60,874 bases of DNA. Origin: DAOVRD01 sp964521715 (lineage in GTDB: Bacteria > Planctomycetota > Brocadiia > SM23-32). The number at the start of each line of letters is the position of its first letter. Position 1 is the stretch's first letter. This document shows, in pieces, positions 8,916 to 17,514 of the stretch. The position numbers and the translations under genes are program-made. The notes under the pieces were generated by a model. That model was not told where the DNA came from. It did not search any database and saw only the letters and a program-made list of their open reading frames with translations. Location: assembly GCA_964521715.1 (NCBI GenBank), contig CAZFSS010000023.1, forward strand, positions 1 through 60,874, in the 5' to 3' direction.

Positions 8916-8944
8916 AGCATACGGGCATGTCCATGCCCGGTCAA
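8916..8944 (-). promoter_or_regulatory. Sigma70-type promoter of the polyprenyl synthase-menA pair
   Basis: On the minus strand, TTGACC (8939-8944) and TATGCT (8916-8921) are separated by exactly 17 bases. Transcription would start near 8909, giving a leader of about 44 bases to the TTG start. The spacer is entirely occupied by the palindrome described separately. Confidence 0.55.
8922..8939. promoter_or_regulatory. 18-bp palindrome inside the promoter, candidate operator
   Basis: CGGGCATGTCCATGCCCG has perfect 8-base arms around TC and fills the gap between the -35 and -10 boxes of the minus-strand promoter. This is a classic place for a dimeric repressor to block polymerase. No regulator gene is adjacent. 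Confidence 0.5.
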
Positions 8945-9108
8945 CGGATCCGATGCCAATGGGACGGTTGCGTTTGCGGCGCTGCCTCTGATGCTGCACG
9001 AGGGCCCGCGACAGGCCGAGTTGAAAGTCAGCCTCGGGCTTTGTAGCATCCTGGCTTGTCCTGCAAGCGTCGCAGCGGCCCGTTTCACGGTTGAGGATGG
9101 AGTGCCCG

Positions 9109-10125
9109 ATGACAAGTGAGCCACTGAGAGTTGGCGTGATCGGAGCCGGCGGAATCGCCCGGAGCGTCCACCTGCCGTCACTGAGCGAGATACCCGGCGC
9201 CGTCGTGGTCGCCCTGTGCGATCTGATCGAGTCGCGTGCGGTCGAGCAGGCGGAACGCCACTCCGTGCCAGCCACCTACACGCTCTACCGCGAGATGCTG
9301 GCCCGCGAGGAGTTGGACGCCGCCTTCGTGCTGGTCGAGCCGAGCAATCTGTTCCACGTCGTGGTCGCGTGCCTGGAGGCCGGCCTGCACACGTTCATGG
9401 AGAAGCCGCCCGGCATCACGCCGTACCAGGCGCGCTCGCTTCAGCGGGCGGCGGAGGCAGCGGGCCGCATCCTCCAGGTCGGCTTCAACCGCCGCCACAT
9501 CCCGCTCGTGCGCCGGGTCGTCGAGACGATGCGGAACATCACACAGGTCAACCAGGTGGTGGGGCGGTTCATGAAGTGCGGCACCGCGGCATTCGACAAG
9601 GGGGGCGTGGATGCTTTCCGCTCGGACACGATCCACGCGGTCGACCTGGTGCGCTGGATCGCCGACAGCGCGCCCGTCAGCGCCGCCACCGTGCACGGCC
9701 AGTGCCAGGACGTGGTCACCAACGCGTGGAACTCCGTCGTGCGGTTCGAGAACGGCGTGACGGGCGTCATCCAGGCCAACTACCAGACGGGGGGCCGCAC
9801 GCACACGTTCGAAGTCCACGGCCCCGGCGCGAGCGCCTTCATCAACCTGGGCTTCGGCGGCAGCGAGTGCGAAGCCCGGCTTCTCGTCCAGGAAGGCAAG
9901 ACCGGCTATTCGCTCGCGGCGTCAGGAGTGAGCGGCGCCAACCTGGAAACGATTGACGGGAAAGCCCTTGCGGGCAGCGACAGCTTTCACCGCTACTATG
10001 GCTTCTACCAGGAGGACGTGCACTTCCTGGAGTGCGTCCGCGAGGGCCGGACGCCCGAGACGAGCATCGCCGATGCGGTGAAGACGTTCGACATGGTGGC
10101 GCTGCTGGAATCCAGCGCAATCTGA
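9109..10125 (+). CDS. Gfo/Idh/MocA-family oxidoreductase
   Basis: A 338-residue NAD(P)-dependent sugar oxidoreductase. The N-terminal Rossmann fold begins with RVGVIGAGGIARSVHLPSL, and the family lysine occurs in MEKPPG near residue 93 (the EKP motif). The C-terminal beta-sheet domain includes DTIHAVDLVRW, with the family's catalytic His-containing segment. The start at 9109 follows GGATGGAG; an earlier in-frame ATG at 9091 has no good ribosome site. A PfkB-type kinase follows 77 bases downstream, so both may act on one sugar or polyol. Substrate is unknown. Confidence 0.87.
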   Translation: MTSEPLRVGVIGAGGIARSVHLPSLSEIPGAVVVALCDLIESRAVEQAERHSVPATYTLYREMLAREELDAAFVLVEPSNLFHVVVACLEAGLHTFMEKPPGITPYQARSLQRAAEAAGRILQVGFNRRHIPLVRRVVETMRNITQVNQVVGRFMKCGTAAFDKGGVDAFRSDTIHAVDLVRWIADSAPVSAATVHGQCQDVVTNAWNSVVRFENGVTGVIQANYQTGGRTHTFEVHGPGASAFINLGFGGSECEARLLVQEGKTGYSLAASGVSGANLETIDGKALAGSDSFHRYYGFYQEDVHFLECVREGRTPETSIADAVKTFDMVALLESSAI

Positions 10126-10202
10126 ACGCGCCGGGGCACACGCGTTCTGCCCCCTGTGTACGCCATTGCGGACAGGCAACACAACTCCGCGCGGTGGGAT
10201 GC

Positions 10203-11099
10203 ATGGCTGACGTCTACTGCTTCGGGCACGTGAGTACCGGACGCGTCTACCGCATCCGCGGGTCCTACCCCAAGCCGGACGGCTACGCGGAAGTCGAGGA
10301 GATCCTCGACAACTACTGCGGCGAGGCCACCGGCACCGCACTGGTGCTGAGTCGCCTGGGCGCGTCCGTGACACTGGAGGGCAACTGGCTGGGCGACAAT
10401 CCCGAAGGGAGACGCACCCTGGACGTCCTGACGCAGCGCGGCATCGACTGCTCAGGGCTCAGGATCGAGCCCGGCTATCATGGCGTCAATGAGATCGTCA
10501 TTTCCGACGGCGAGACGCGGACGGTCTTCGGCCGCTACGTTGACTTGCTGTTCACCACGAAGCAGTGGACGGATCCGTCGCCGGAGCGCATCGCTTCCGC
10601 CAAGCTGGCCTGCGTGGACCCCACGTTCGGGGAGGCCACGCTTCTTGCCGCGCGGCACGCGGCGCAGGCCGGCATCCCGCTGGTGAGCAGCGATGCGCCG
10701 CCTGATTCGGAGCTCGCCAGGACCGCAGCGGCCATGATCGTTTCGCCCGAGCTTCTGCGGCGCGAGTTCGCCGACGCCGATTGGGAAGACCTGTTCGAAC
10801 GGTATCTGGGGGTCTGCCCCGGCCTGGTAGTCTTCACGTTCGGTCCGGAGCCGCTGTGGTTCGGCAGGGATCGCAGGCGGACCATGCGTCCCTTCTCGGT
10901 GGAGGCCGTGGACACTGCCGGGGCCGGCGACGCTTTCCGGGCCGGCATCATCTACGGCATGTTGCAGGGATGGCCGGACGACCGGACCGTGCGCTTCGCG
11001 TGTGCCGTGGCGGGACTTGTGTGCACGACGGCGCCCGGCGTGATGAACTCGCCCGGTCTGTCCGAGGTGGAAGCCTTCCTGCAGCGCCAGGACGGCTAG
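10203..11099 (+). CDS. PfkB-family carbohydrate kinase
   Basis: A 298-residue sugar kinase of the ribokinase/PfkB superfamily. The C-terminal signature DTAGAGDAFRAG holds the GAGD anion hole and catalytic aspartate near residue 242, and an N-terminal GEATGTALVLSRLGA segment matches the first PfkB signature loosely. It phosphorylates a sugar or related alcohol with ATP. GGTGGGA lies before the ATG. It follows the Gfo/Idh/MocA gene closely and is probably co-transcribed. The substrate cannot be assigned. Confidence 0.82.
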   Translation: MADVYCFGHVSTGRVYRIRGSYPKPDGYAEVEEILDNYCGEATGTALVLSRLGASVTLEGNWLGDNPEGRRTLDVLTQRGIDCSGLRIEPGYHGVNEIVISDGETRTVFGRYVDLLFTTKQWTDPSPERIASAKLACVDPTFGEATLLAARHAAQAGIPLVSSDAPPDSELARTAAAMIVSPELLRREFADADWEDLFERYLGVCPGLVVFTFGPEPLWFGRDRRRTMRPFSVEAVDTAGAGDAFRAGIIYGMLQGWPDDRTVRFACAVAGLVCTTAPGVMNSPGLSEVEAFLQRQDG

Positions 11100-11197
11100 G
11101 GCCGTGTGCGGACGCGCTGAGTGCTGAGACCCGCAGCGGGCCAGTCGCCCTCTTGGCCGGGAGCGTCGTCCTGCCGGCGAAGTCCCTCTGCGAGTCG

Positions 11198-11226
11198 TTG
11201 ACGCTGCGTTCGTTTTGGGCTACGCT
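11198..11226 (+). promoter_or_regulatory. Promoter of the GH140-like gene
   Basis: TTGACG and TACGCT are separated by 17 bases. Transcription would start near 11233, about 50 bases before the ATG, and the leader carries a strong AGGAGAGGCGGAGAGGGG ribosome site. Confidence 0.45.
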
Positions 11227-11281
11227 GCACCGCCTCGGTCGGGACCATAAGGTACCGCGGGAGGAGAGGCGGAGAGGGGAC

Positions 11282-12481
11282 ATGGGACAGATCCGAGTGA
11301 GCGTGAATGGACGGTACTTCGTGGATGAGGACGGGCACCCGTTCTTCTGGCTGGGTGATACCCAGTGGGAGCTCTTCTGCGCTCTGCCGCCTGACGACGC
11401 AAGGCAGATCCTCGAACGCAGAAAGCGCCAGGGGTTCAACGTCTTCCAGGTCATGATCACCGGCGTGGGCGACGGGAGCAAGCCGAACGCGGCCGGCCAG
11501 CAGCCGTGGCACGACGGCGATCCAGCGTCGCCGAACGAAGCCTACTTCGAGAACATGGACCGCGTCGTGGACGCCGCCGGCGAGCTGGACGTGATCCTCG
11601 TGCCCGGCGTTTTCCATCAGCTTCAGAGGGATAAGATCACGACCGCCAACGCCCGCGCATACGCCCGCTGGATCGCCGAGCGCTACGCTGACGTTCCGCA
11701 CCTCATCTGGGTCATGTACCCCGAAGCGAAGCAGCAGTTCGTGCCCGTGCTGCGCGAGCTGGCGGCCGGCCTGCGGGAAGGGGATGGCGGAGCGCACATG
11801 ATCACCGTCCACCCCGATCCCTCTCCCACGTCGTCGAGCTTCATCCACGAGGAGGAATGGCTGGACTTCAACTGCATCCAGACGTGCGTTGATTACGAGT
11901 TGGTCCGCAAGATGGTCACCGACGACTACTCGCGCACCCCTCCCAAGCCCGTCATCATGGCCGAAGGCGGCTACGAGGGCCTCGAGTTCGGCAAGATGCA
12001 GACGGCCCTGGAGATCCGCAAGCAGGCATACTGGTCCTACCTGGCCGGCGGCTACCACACCTACGGGCACAACGATAGCTGGACCAAGGTCGACACGTGG
12101 CGCACGTGGCTGGACTCCCCCGGCGCCCGGAGCCTCAGCGTCTGCAAGGATGTGCTGACCGGCCTCGACAAGTGGTGGGACCTGATCCCGGACCAGTCCT
12201 TCTTCGTAGAAGGGGAGGGCGAGGGGCTGACCCTCAACGTCGCGGCCCGGTCGGCGAGCGGTGCCTGGGCCCTGTTCTACCTGAGCAGCGCCACGAGCAT
12301 GTCCATCAAGATGCGGGGCATAGTGAAGGGCGCGACGGCCAAGGCTTCGTGGATCGACCCGACCACAGGCACCGGGGACGAGATCGGCGGCCTCCCTGCC
12401 CGGGGAGTCAGGTCATTCTCGACCCCCGAGGGCTGGCATGACGCGCTGCTGCTGATCGAGAGGCAAGGCGCACGGGTGTAG
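11282..12481 (+). CDS. DUF4038-family glycoside hydrolase, GH140 (apiosidase)-like
   Basis: The 399-residue product opens with the DUF4038 signature: a short strand, then HPFFWLGDTQWELFCALP and a GFNVFQVMITG segment, as in GH140 enzymes that release apiose from rhamnogalacturonan II. Later segments include WVMYPEAKQQF and MAEGGYEGLEFG, which carry acidic residues suited to retaining catalysis. A small beta domain with PTTGTGDEIGG closes the protein. No signal peptide is visible, so it may act in the cytoplasm on imported oligosaccharides. The window also encodes a D-apiose degradation cluster at 48098-52832. Family placement is good; activity on apiose is inference. Confidence 0.75.
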   Translation: MGQIRVSVNGRYFVDEDGHPFFWLGDTQWELFCALPPDDARQILERRKRQGFNVFQVMITGVGDGSKPNAAGQQPWHDGDPASPNEAYFENMDRVVDAAGELDVILVPGVFHQLQRDKITTANARAYARWIAERYADVPHLIWVMYPEAKQQFVPVLRELAAGLREGDGGAHMITVHPDPSPTSSSFIHEEEWLDFNCIQTCVDYELVRKMVTDDYSRTPPKPVIMAEGGYEGLEFGKMQTALEIRKQAYWSYLAGGYHTYGHNDSWTKVDTWRTWLDSPGARSLSVCKDVLTGLDKWWDLIPDQSFFVEGEGEGLTLNVAARSASGAWALFYLSSATSMSIKMRGIVKGATAKASWIDPTTGTGDEIGGLPARGVRSFSTPEGWHDALLLIERQGARV

Positions 12482-12915
12482 ACGGGCGGTGCGCTCCCCT
12501 GCTGGTGTAAGCGGGGGAGAGGCGGCGTCGCGTTATTTTCCGCTTGTGTTGACGCGTCAGTCCGTGTATAATCCGTGTTGAAAGATGCGCTTCTCTGCGT
12601 CCTCTGGGCGACAGGTTTTTGTGCCTGTGGAGCGGTCTGAGGCCGAGTCGAGACTATGTGAGCCGTTTTGGGGGCCGCTGTAGGGGGTCTTCCCATTCGG
12701 TTTGGCAACTGCAAGCACAATCCCGTTCCGTGGGTTCCCTCACCCTGGCATCCGGTGCGCGTCTTGCGGTGCTCTCACGTGGTCCCGAACGGTGCCTCCG
12801 CCAGCTCGCCGACCAGCAAGCGTCAATGGTGGCGCGCCTTTCGAAAGGCTGAGTGTCAGGACGTACACGTGTGCGTCGGCTCGCCGTGCAAGTACAGTTT
12901 TGTGAGGTCCGTGCA
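12482..12915 (+). promoter_or_regulatory. Long 5' leader of the cold-shock gene with embedded promoter
   Basis: A perfect TATAAT at 12567-12572 has a weak -35 TTGTGT 17 bases upstream; the stronger TTGACG at 12549 is only 12 bases away. Transcription from about 12579 would give a leader near 335 bases before the cold-shock ATG. The leader holds possible hairpins, including the perfect palindrome GCCTTTCGAAAGGC (12836-12849) and ACAGG/CCTGT arms near 12614-12631. Long structured leaders are known for cspA-type genes, where they act as RNA thermosensors. No other gene is evident here. Confidence 0.5.
12494..12519 (+). terminator. Hairpin after the GH140-like gene
   Basis: CTCCCCTGCT and AGCGGGGGAG form a 10-bp stem with one T-G pair around GGTGTA. 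It starts 13 bases after the stop codon. The nearest T-rich run (TTATTTT) is about 13 bases further on, so termination is plausible but not textbook. Confidence 0.4.
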
Positions 12916-13125
12916 ATGGCGCAAGGTACAGTGAAGTGGTTCAGTGACCAGAAGGGCTACGGTTTCATCACGCCCGACGACGGCACCAAGGACGTTTTTG
13001 TGCATCACAGCTCCATTGAGGGCACGGGGTTCAAGACCCTTGCCGAGAACGATGTCGTCCAGTACGAGATCGAACAGAGCCCGAAGGGCCCACGGGCCGT
13101 CAACGTGGTGAAAGCCCGAGGCTGA
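12916..13125 (+). CDS. CspA-type cold-shock protein
   Basis: A 69-residue single-domain nucleic-acid-binding protein. It has both RNP motifs of the family, KGYGFITP (RNP1) and VFVHHSSI (RNP2), after the typical MAQGTVKWF opening. It binds single-stranded RNA or DNA and melts RNA secondary structure, usually on cold shock or in growth control. GTGAGGT precedes the ATG. An unusually long leader and a strong terminator make it a single-gene unit. Confidence 0.96.
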   Translation: MAQGTVKWFSDQKGYGFITPDDGTKDVFVHHSSIEGTGFKTLAENDVVQYEIEQSPKGPRAVNVVKARG

Positions 13126-13144
13126 ACTGGACTAACGTGAAACG

Positions 13145-13183
13145 GGGCGCCGCCGCGCGGAGGGACGCGGGGGCGCCCTTTTT
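13145..13183 (+). terminator. Rho-independent terminator of the cold-shock gene
   Basis: GGGCGCC pairs with GGCGCCC, with a nested CCGCG/CGCGG stem, followed by five T residues. It begins 20 bases after the stop codon. Confidence 0.85.
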
Positions 13184-13210
13184 CCTGTACGGTCGTCGCG
13201 TGCGCCCGGT

Positions 13211-14629
13211 TTACTCGTGGCGGTGCACGTCCCAGTTCAGGTAGGTGATGACCGCTTCGTGGATGACGGCGGCGCAGTGCGAGCGGACCATGGCCACGTG
13301 GTGCTCGAAGCCGTTCTTGCACAGGTGCTTCAGCAGCGCCTGAAGGCGGGGGACGCGGCAGACGGCGATCCCTCCGGCCATGCCGAAGGGGTCGTCGGTA
13401 AATTCGCCTTCGCCCACGTAGGCCCGTATGGTGCCGTGCCGGTCGTCCGTGGAGATCCTGAAGAACGTCATGGGCCCGGCGGCCACTTTGCCCTTGACGG
13501 CGCCGAAGCAGATGTCCTCGCCCAGGCTCGCGCCCAGCACGTCCAGATTGCCTATCTCGATCTCGCTTCGGAAGAAGCGCTTCGGGTAGCTGGAGCAGTG
13601 CGTGTTGACGCACATGTCCCTGTCTTCGCCGTAGTTGTTGTTCCAGTCCAGCAGCGCCGCCGGCTCTCCCGTGGCCAGCACGAGCGCCAGCATGGAGACG
13701 GCTCCTCCCACGTCCACCTCGCAGCAGCAGGGGATCAGCCTGTTGCTCAGCAAGCTCATGGCCAGGCAGGCGCCGCATCCGTAGTTCCGCTGGATGGAGG
13801 TCCAGCACTGCACGCCGGCCGCCTGGACGTTGTTCACGGCGACCCAGCCGTCTAGCGCGACGGAGAGCCTGGCCGCGCGCACAACTTTGGCGTCCTCGAT
13901 GCAGTTCGGGATTGCGCCGTAGTCCCGGATCTGCTGCACCTTGGCCTTCACGGCCCTCGCTCCGTCGTCCATGGCCTGGGCGGCGGAGATGATCTCCGAC
14001 AGGTCGACGGTGACTACGGTGATGCCCGAGGCCTGGAGCAGCTTCTCGCTGGCTCGCATTGTCTGGAAGGCGGTCGGTCGCGCGCCGATCGCTCCAATCC
14101 GCGCGTTCTTCAGGCCGTTGACGACGCGGCATACGGACGCGAAGAAGCGGAGGTCTTCAGCGAACGCGTCGCTGTCGATGGCGCACGTGTGATAGGTCGT
14201 GTCCGTGAACGGGATGCCGTACTGGTAGAGGTTGTTGCAGACGGACAGCTTGCCGCAGAAGGAGTCGCGCCGGTGCTTCACGTCCACCTTGTCGATCTCG
14301 TCGTCGCACGCCTGCACGAGGACCGGCACGTCAAGCCGGGCCATCTGCAGGGCGTTCACCACGCCGAGTTCGTCCCCGAAGTTGGGCAAGCTGACGATGA
14401 CGCCGTCGATGCGGCCCTGGTGCTCACGGAAGAGCCGGGCGCATCTGGCGGCGTCCTCCACGGTCTCAATGCTGCCCGTGGGCGTGGCGTTCATGGGCAG
14501 GATGACGGCCCTGTAGCCCAGTTCCTTCAGCTTGCCGAGAAGCTGCCTGCGGCCCTGCGTGGCGAGGGCCGGGTTGAAGAAGCCCCGTGTGCCGACGATC
14601 ACGCCGAATGCCACCTTGCCGCTCATCAT
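13211..14629 (-). CDS. L-fucose/L-arabinose isomerase-fold protein (paralogue 1)
   Basis: A 472-residue protein of the L-fucose isomerase-like fold. It conserves acidic and histidine segments expected to bind the divalent metal: CEVDVGGAVSM, LLDWNNNYGED, THCSSYPK and GFEHHVAM. Such enzymes interconvert aldoses and ketoses. The start is set by AAAGGAG eight bases before the ATG at 14629. A close paralogue lies at 20250-21653, and the two align along their whole length with the same metal segments. A xylose-isomerase-like barrel gene lies 39 bases upstream on the same strand. The substrate is unknown. Confidence 0.8.
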   Translation of the reverse strand: MMSGKVAFGVIVGTRGFFNPALATQGRRQLLGKLKELGYRAVILPMNATPTGSIETVEDAARCARLFREHQGRIDGVIVSLPNFGDELGVVNALQMARLDVPVLVQACDDEIDKVDVKHRRDSFCGKLSVCNNLYQYGIPFTDTTYHTCAIDSDAFAEDLRFFASVCRVVNGLKNARIGAIGARPTAFQTMRASEKLLQASGITVVTVDLSEIISAAQAMDDGARAVKAKVQQIRDYGAIPNCIEDAKVVRAARLSVALDGWVAVNNVQAAGVQCWTSIQRNYGCGACLAMSLLSNRLIPCCCEVDVGGAVSMLALVLATGEPAALLDWNNNYGEDRDMCVNTHCSSYPKRFFRSEIEIGNLDVLGASLGEDICFGAVKGKVAAGPMTFFRISTDDRHGTIRAYVGEGEFTDDPFGMAGGIAVCRVPRLQALLKHLCKNGFEHHVAMVRSHCAAVIHEAVITYLNWDVHRHE

Positions 14630-14668
14630 GGCGTCTGCTCCTTTCCGCTCAGGCAACCTGCGGCGCCC

Positions 14669-15526
14669 TTACCGCGTAACGGCCGGCAGATGCCCGGCCA
14701 GGAAGTCCAGGCTTTCGCGCACCCAGCGGTCGGGGTCGTCCACCTCGCCGCCCGGCTCACCCATCTCGATGCCGGCCACGCAGGGCTCGCCGAGGCGCGC
14801 GCAGTTCTCCTCGATGCCCAGCTCGACCGCCTTGTCCACGTACGCGCGGAAGTCCACACAGCCGGTGCCGAGGATGCTGTTGGTGTGCCTAAACCCCTCG
14901 GTCTCGCTCAGGTGCACGTGGATGATCTTGTCCTTGATCTTCTCGATCCGGTGGGGCGCCTCGCGGTTGATGACGAAGTGGCCGATGTCCAGGTTCGGGA
15001 AGACGTTAGGCAGGCCGATGTCTTCGACCATCCGGGCCGCCCGGTCGGTCGAATTGAGGATGAAGTAGACGTGCGGCTCGATCTCCAGGTCGACGAGGAC
15101 GCCCTTGTCCAGGCCCCATTCCGCATACTGGTGCAGCAGGGAGATGGAGTTCAGCCATGCCTGCTCGGGCAGCATGGTCGCCTCGTGGACTCCGCAGCCC
15201 CAGCAGACGAGGACCTGGCGGCCGCCGAGTTCGAGCTGGAACTCGCCGCAGGCCTTCATGTAGTCCAGTGTCTCCTGGCGCAGCTTCGCGTCGGACGTGG
15301 CGCAGTGCTGGGTATATATCAGCAGAAGCTGGGACGAGGCCAGGCCGTTGTCCCGGAACGTCTTGACGATCTGGCGGCGCTTCCTCTTGCCGACCGCCGT
15401 GGGATCGCCGGAGCCGCACGCGGCGTACTCGATATAGGTGAAGCCGAGACCCACCGCGCTTTGGAGCGCGCGCATGACGTCCACCTTGCCGACTTCGTAG
15501 ACGTAAGTATTCAGCGCCAGCTTCAT
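14669..15526 (-). CDS. Xylose isomerase-like TIM-barrel protein (sugar phosphate isomerase/epimerase family)
   Basis: A 285-residue protein of the AP-endonuclease-2/xylose isomerase-like superfamily. Barrel strands carry LGFTYIEYAA, LVDLEIEPH, FPNLDIGHF and IHVHLSE, which supply the Glu, Asp and His metal ligands of the fold. It probably isomerises, epimerises or decarboxylates a sugar acid or keto-sugar. GAGGGAGG lies six bases before the ATG at 15526; the in-frame GTG at 15532 is less likely. It sits in one operon-like run with the L-fucose-isomerase-fold gene and, upstream, the DUF5060 hydrolase. Confidence 0.8.
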   Translation of the reverse strand: MKLALNTYVYEVGKVDVMRALQSAVGLGFTYIEYAACGSGDPTAVGKRKRRQIVKTFRDNGLASSQLLLIYTQHCATSDAKLRQETLDYMKACGEFQLELGGRQVLVCWGCGVHEATMLPEQAWLNSISLLHQYAEWGLDKGVLVDLEIEPHVYFILNSTDRAARMVEDIGLPNVFPNLDIGHFVINREAPHRIEKIKDKIIHVHLSETEGFRHTNSILGTGCVDFRAYVDKAVELGIEENCARLGEPCVAGIEMGEPGGEVDDPDRWVRESLDFLAGHLPAVTR

Positions 15527-15549
15527 GGCCACCCTCCCTCATGCCATCG

Positions 15550-17280
15550 TCAGTCAGCCACGGCCGTGATCAAGAACGCCCGATCCTCTCCGTCGGGCAC
15601 GTCGGGGGAGACCCAGCCCGGCCCGGCGTCCCGGCCGCGCGTGAGTTCCTCCGCGCGGGCGAGCACTTCCCATCCCCCCGTGTGCGGGTCGAACGCACGC
15701 ACGTCATAGCGGCCCTGTGGCAGGGGGATCGTCGTCCTGCCGCCGCTGGGCAGGTATATCGCGTACTGCCGGCCTGGCTCGGCCAGGCACCAGGCGCCGC
15801 CGGAGACGAGTTCGTCGCCTGGGTCGGTCTTCCACCACTCGAAGCTCTCGAAGAAGCCGCGCATGTGGCCGTAGCCGATGAGCATCGTCATTGTCTCGTC
15901 CCCGCGGCCGTTGATCCAGCCTCCGCCGGTGTCCGCGCCCTTGCCTGTGCCGCGGTCGGCCGTCTCGCCGGTGGTCTGGTAGCATCCGGCCATGCACATG
16001 CCCCACGCAAGGCGGCGGCGGTTGTCGGCTGAGCGGACGGGCGCCTTGCGGCTCTCGCCCCAGCCCCGGGGGTAGTGGTCCTCGTAACCGTACTCCTCGT
16101 TGACCTGCGGCATCGGGCGGCCCGTCGCGGCCTGGAGGCGTCTGTTCTCCAGCATGAAGCCGTGGCCGCCGTGCTCGTCCCAGCACTGGTACATGGCGAA
16201 GTCCGACCACGCGGAGGTCCGGAAGTGATAGGCGCCGTGTCCGTGCACCGAGGCGGGATGCCCATAGGGATCGCACTGTTTGAGCAGCGTGCCCATCTTC
16301 TCCACCCAGGCCTCGTCGCGGAAGAGCTGGTACTCGTTCGTGATGTCCCAGGCGACGTTCGAGAAGGGGGCCAGGCGTGCGGCCGCGTAGCGGTAGTAGC
16401 GCCGTTCGTCCTCGCCGCCCGCGCGCTCCCTGCCGAAGGGGTCCGTGCCTTTGCGCGCGCCGTCCACGTAGAACACGACCGACACGATGACGTCGCGCTC
16501 GCGCGCGCACATGAGCAGGTGCTCGTACCGGCGCCAGGGCCCGGGATCGAAGCGCGTGACGTCAATGCCGGGGTCCTCGACGTTCGCAGGCCGGCGCGCC
16601 ACCCAGGGGCAGAGGATGAAGGTGAACTGCTTCGTGGGCGCCACGTTCGGCTCGAACCACGCGTTCCCGTCCTTGACGCGTCCCACGAGTGCGGCCCGGA
16701 TGCGGTTGACCTTGAGGCGGGCCAGCCTGTCCACGATGCTCTCGATGGTCGCGTCCTCCTGCCAGGCGGCCAGCCAGTAGGCGGTCGTGCCGTTCCAGAA
16801 GTAGTGCTCGCCCGTTCCCTCCCAGAGGAAGTGCCAGGGGTGGCCCGGATCGACGCGGAGCAGGCCCTTGCGACCGGCGTCCACGGCCTCGAACGAGCCC
16901 TCGAACGTCTGCTCGGCCCCGGCGCGCCGGTAGGTCGCCTTCCACGTATGCCGGCCGGGCGTGCGCGGCATGAAGCGTATGCGGAACACGCTCCCGTCCG
17001 CCGAATCGCAGAAGCCGTCTACCGCGACGGGAGCCCCACCCTCCACGTTCCGGAACACACCTTCCACTTCAGCGTCCGTGAAGGGATTCCCAGCGTCCGG
17101 TACGTCAAACGTCAGTGTCACCTCCGCATAGTCGTAGACCTCGACTGTGCGGGTGGACTGCTCTGCGCGTCCGCGGGCGCTACGGCCCGAGTTGCCACCG
17201 GCCATCCTCATGTCTCCCCCAGCTTGAACCACGCCTGCGACGGCCCAAATGGTCATAGCCAGGAACGCCGCCTCCCTCAT
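15550..17280 (-). CDS. Exported DUF5060-domain glycoside hydrolase
   Basis: A 576-residue product with a signal peptide (MREAAFLAMTIWAVAGVVQAGG), then a DUF5060-type beta-sandwich (residues about 45-135) and a GH-A TIM barrel. WDITNEYQLF supplies a likely acid/base glutamate and PQVNEEYGYED a likely nucleophile. A small C-terminal beta domain follows. It probably cleaves plant polysaccharide in the periplasm or outside. The start at 17280 is chosen for the signal peptide and has only a weak AGGGA; earlier in-frame starts add improbable sequence. It is divergent from the large hydrolase at 17515. Confidence 0.75.
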   Translation of the reverse strand: MREAAFLAMTIWAVAGVVQAGGDMRMAGGNSGRSARGRAEQSTRTVEVYDYAEVTLTFDVPDAGNPFTDAEVEGVFRNVEGGAPVAVDGFCDSADGSVFRIRFMPRTPGRHTWKATYRRAGAEQTFEGSFEAVDAGRKGLLRVDPGHPWHFLWEGTGEHYFWNGTTAYWLAAWQEDATIESIVDRLARLKVNRIRAALVGRVKDGNAWFEPNVAPTKQFTFILCPWVARRPANVEDPGIDVTRFDPGPWRRYEHLLMCARERDVIVSVVFYVDGARKGTDPFGRERAGGEDERRYYRYAAARLAPFSNVAWDITNEYQLFRDEAWVEKMGTLLKQCDPYGHPASVHGHGAYHFRTSAWSDFAMYQCWDEHGGHGFMLENRRLQAATGRPMPQVNEEYGYEDHYPRGWGESRKAPVRSADNRRRLAWGMCMAGCYQTTGETADRGTGKGADTGGGWINGRGDETMTMLIGYGHMRGFFESFEWWKTDPGDELVSGGAWCLAEPGRQYAIYLPSGGRTTIPLPQGRYDVRAFDPHTGGWEVLARAEELTRGRDAGPGWVSPDVPDGEDRAFLITAVAD

Positions 17281-17436
17281 GACCCGGCCATCCCTGAAGG
17301 ACTCGAAGGGGCGCAGCGCCCGCTCCCGGGGCCGCAGGGGCATCATCATAGCATGGGAGGGCGACCGCTGGCTACCGCCGCGTTGTCCCGGGCCGGCACG
17401 GCATTGCAGGCACTGCCGCGCCGGAAGACGCGCGTG

Positions 17437-17466
17437 TTGCTTTCCGCCGCGGCTCTCTGCTATACA
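17437..17466 (+). promoter_or_regulatory. Promoter of the large secreted hydrolase gene
   Basis: TTGCTT and TATACA are separated by 18 bases, about 50 bases before the ATG at 17515, with AGAGGAGG as ribosome site in between. Confidence 0.4.
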
Positions 17467-17514
17467 GGGCGGTCCCATGCCTTCGCATCGGCAACCTGCT
17501 CAGAGGAGGCCCAG

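Noticed and set aside
12549..12572. TTGACG and TATAAT as the cold-shock promoter pair
   Set aside because: The spacer is only 12 bases, too short for sigma70; the weaker TTGTGT at 17 bases was preferred.
16075..17514. Upstream extension of the large hydrolase frame by 480 codons
   Set aside because: It lies antisense to the DUF5060 hydrolase; the signal peptide and ribosome site at 17515 mark the true start.
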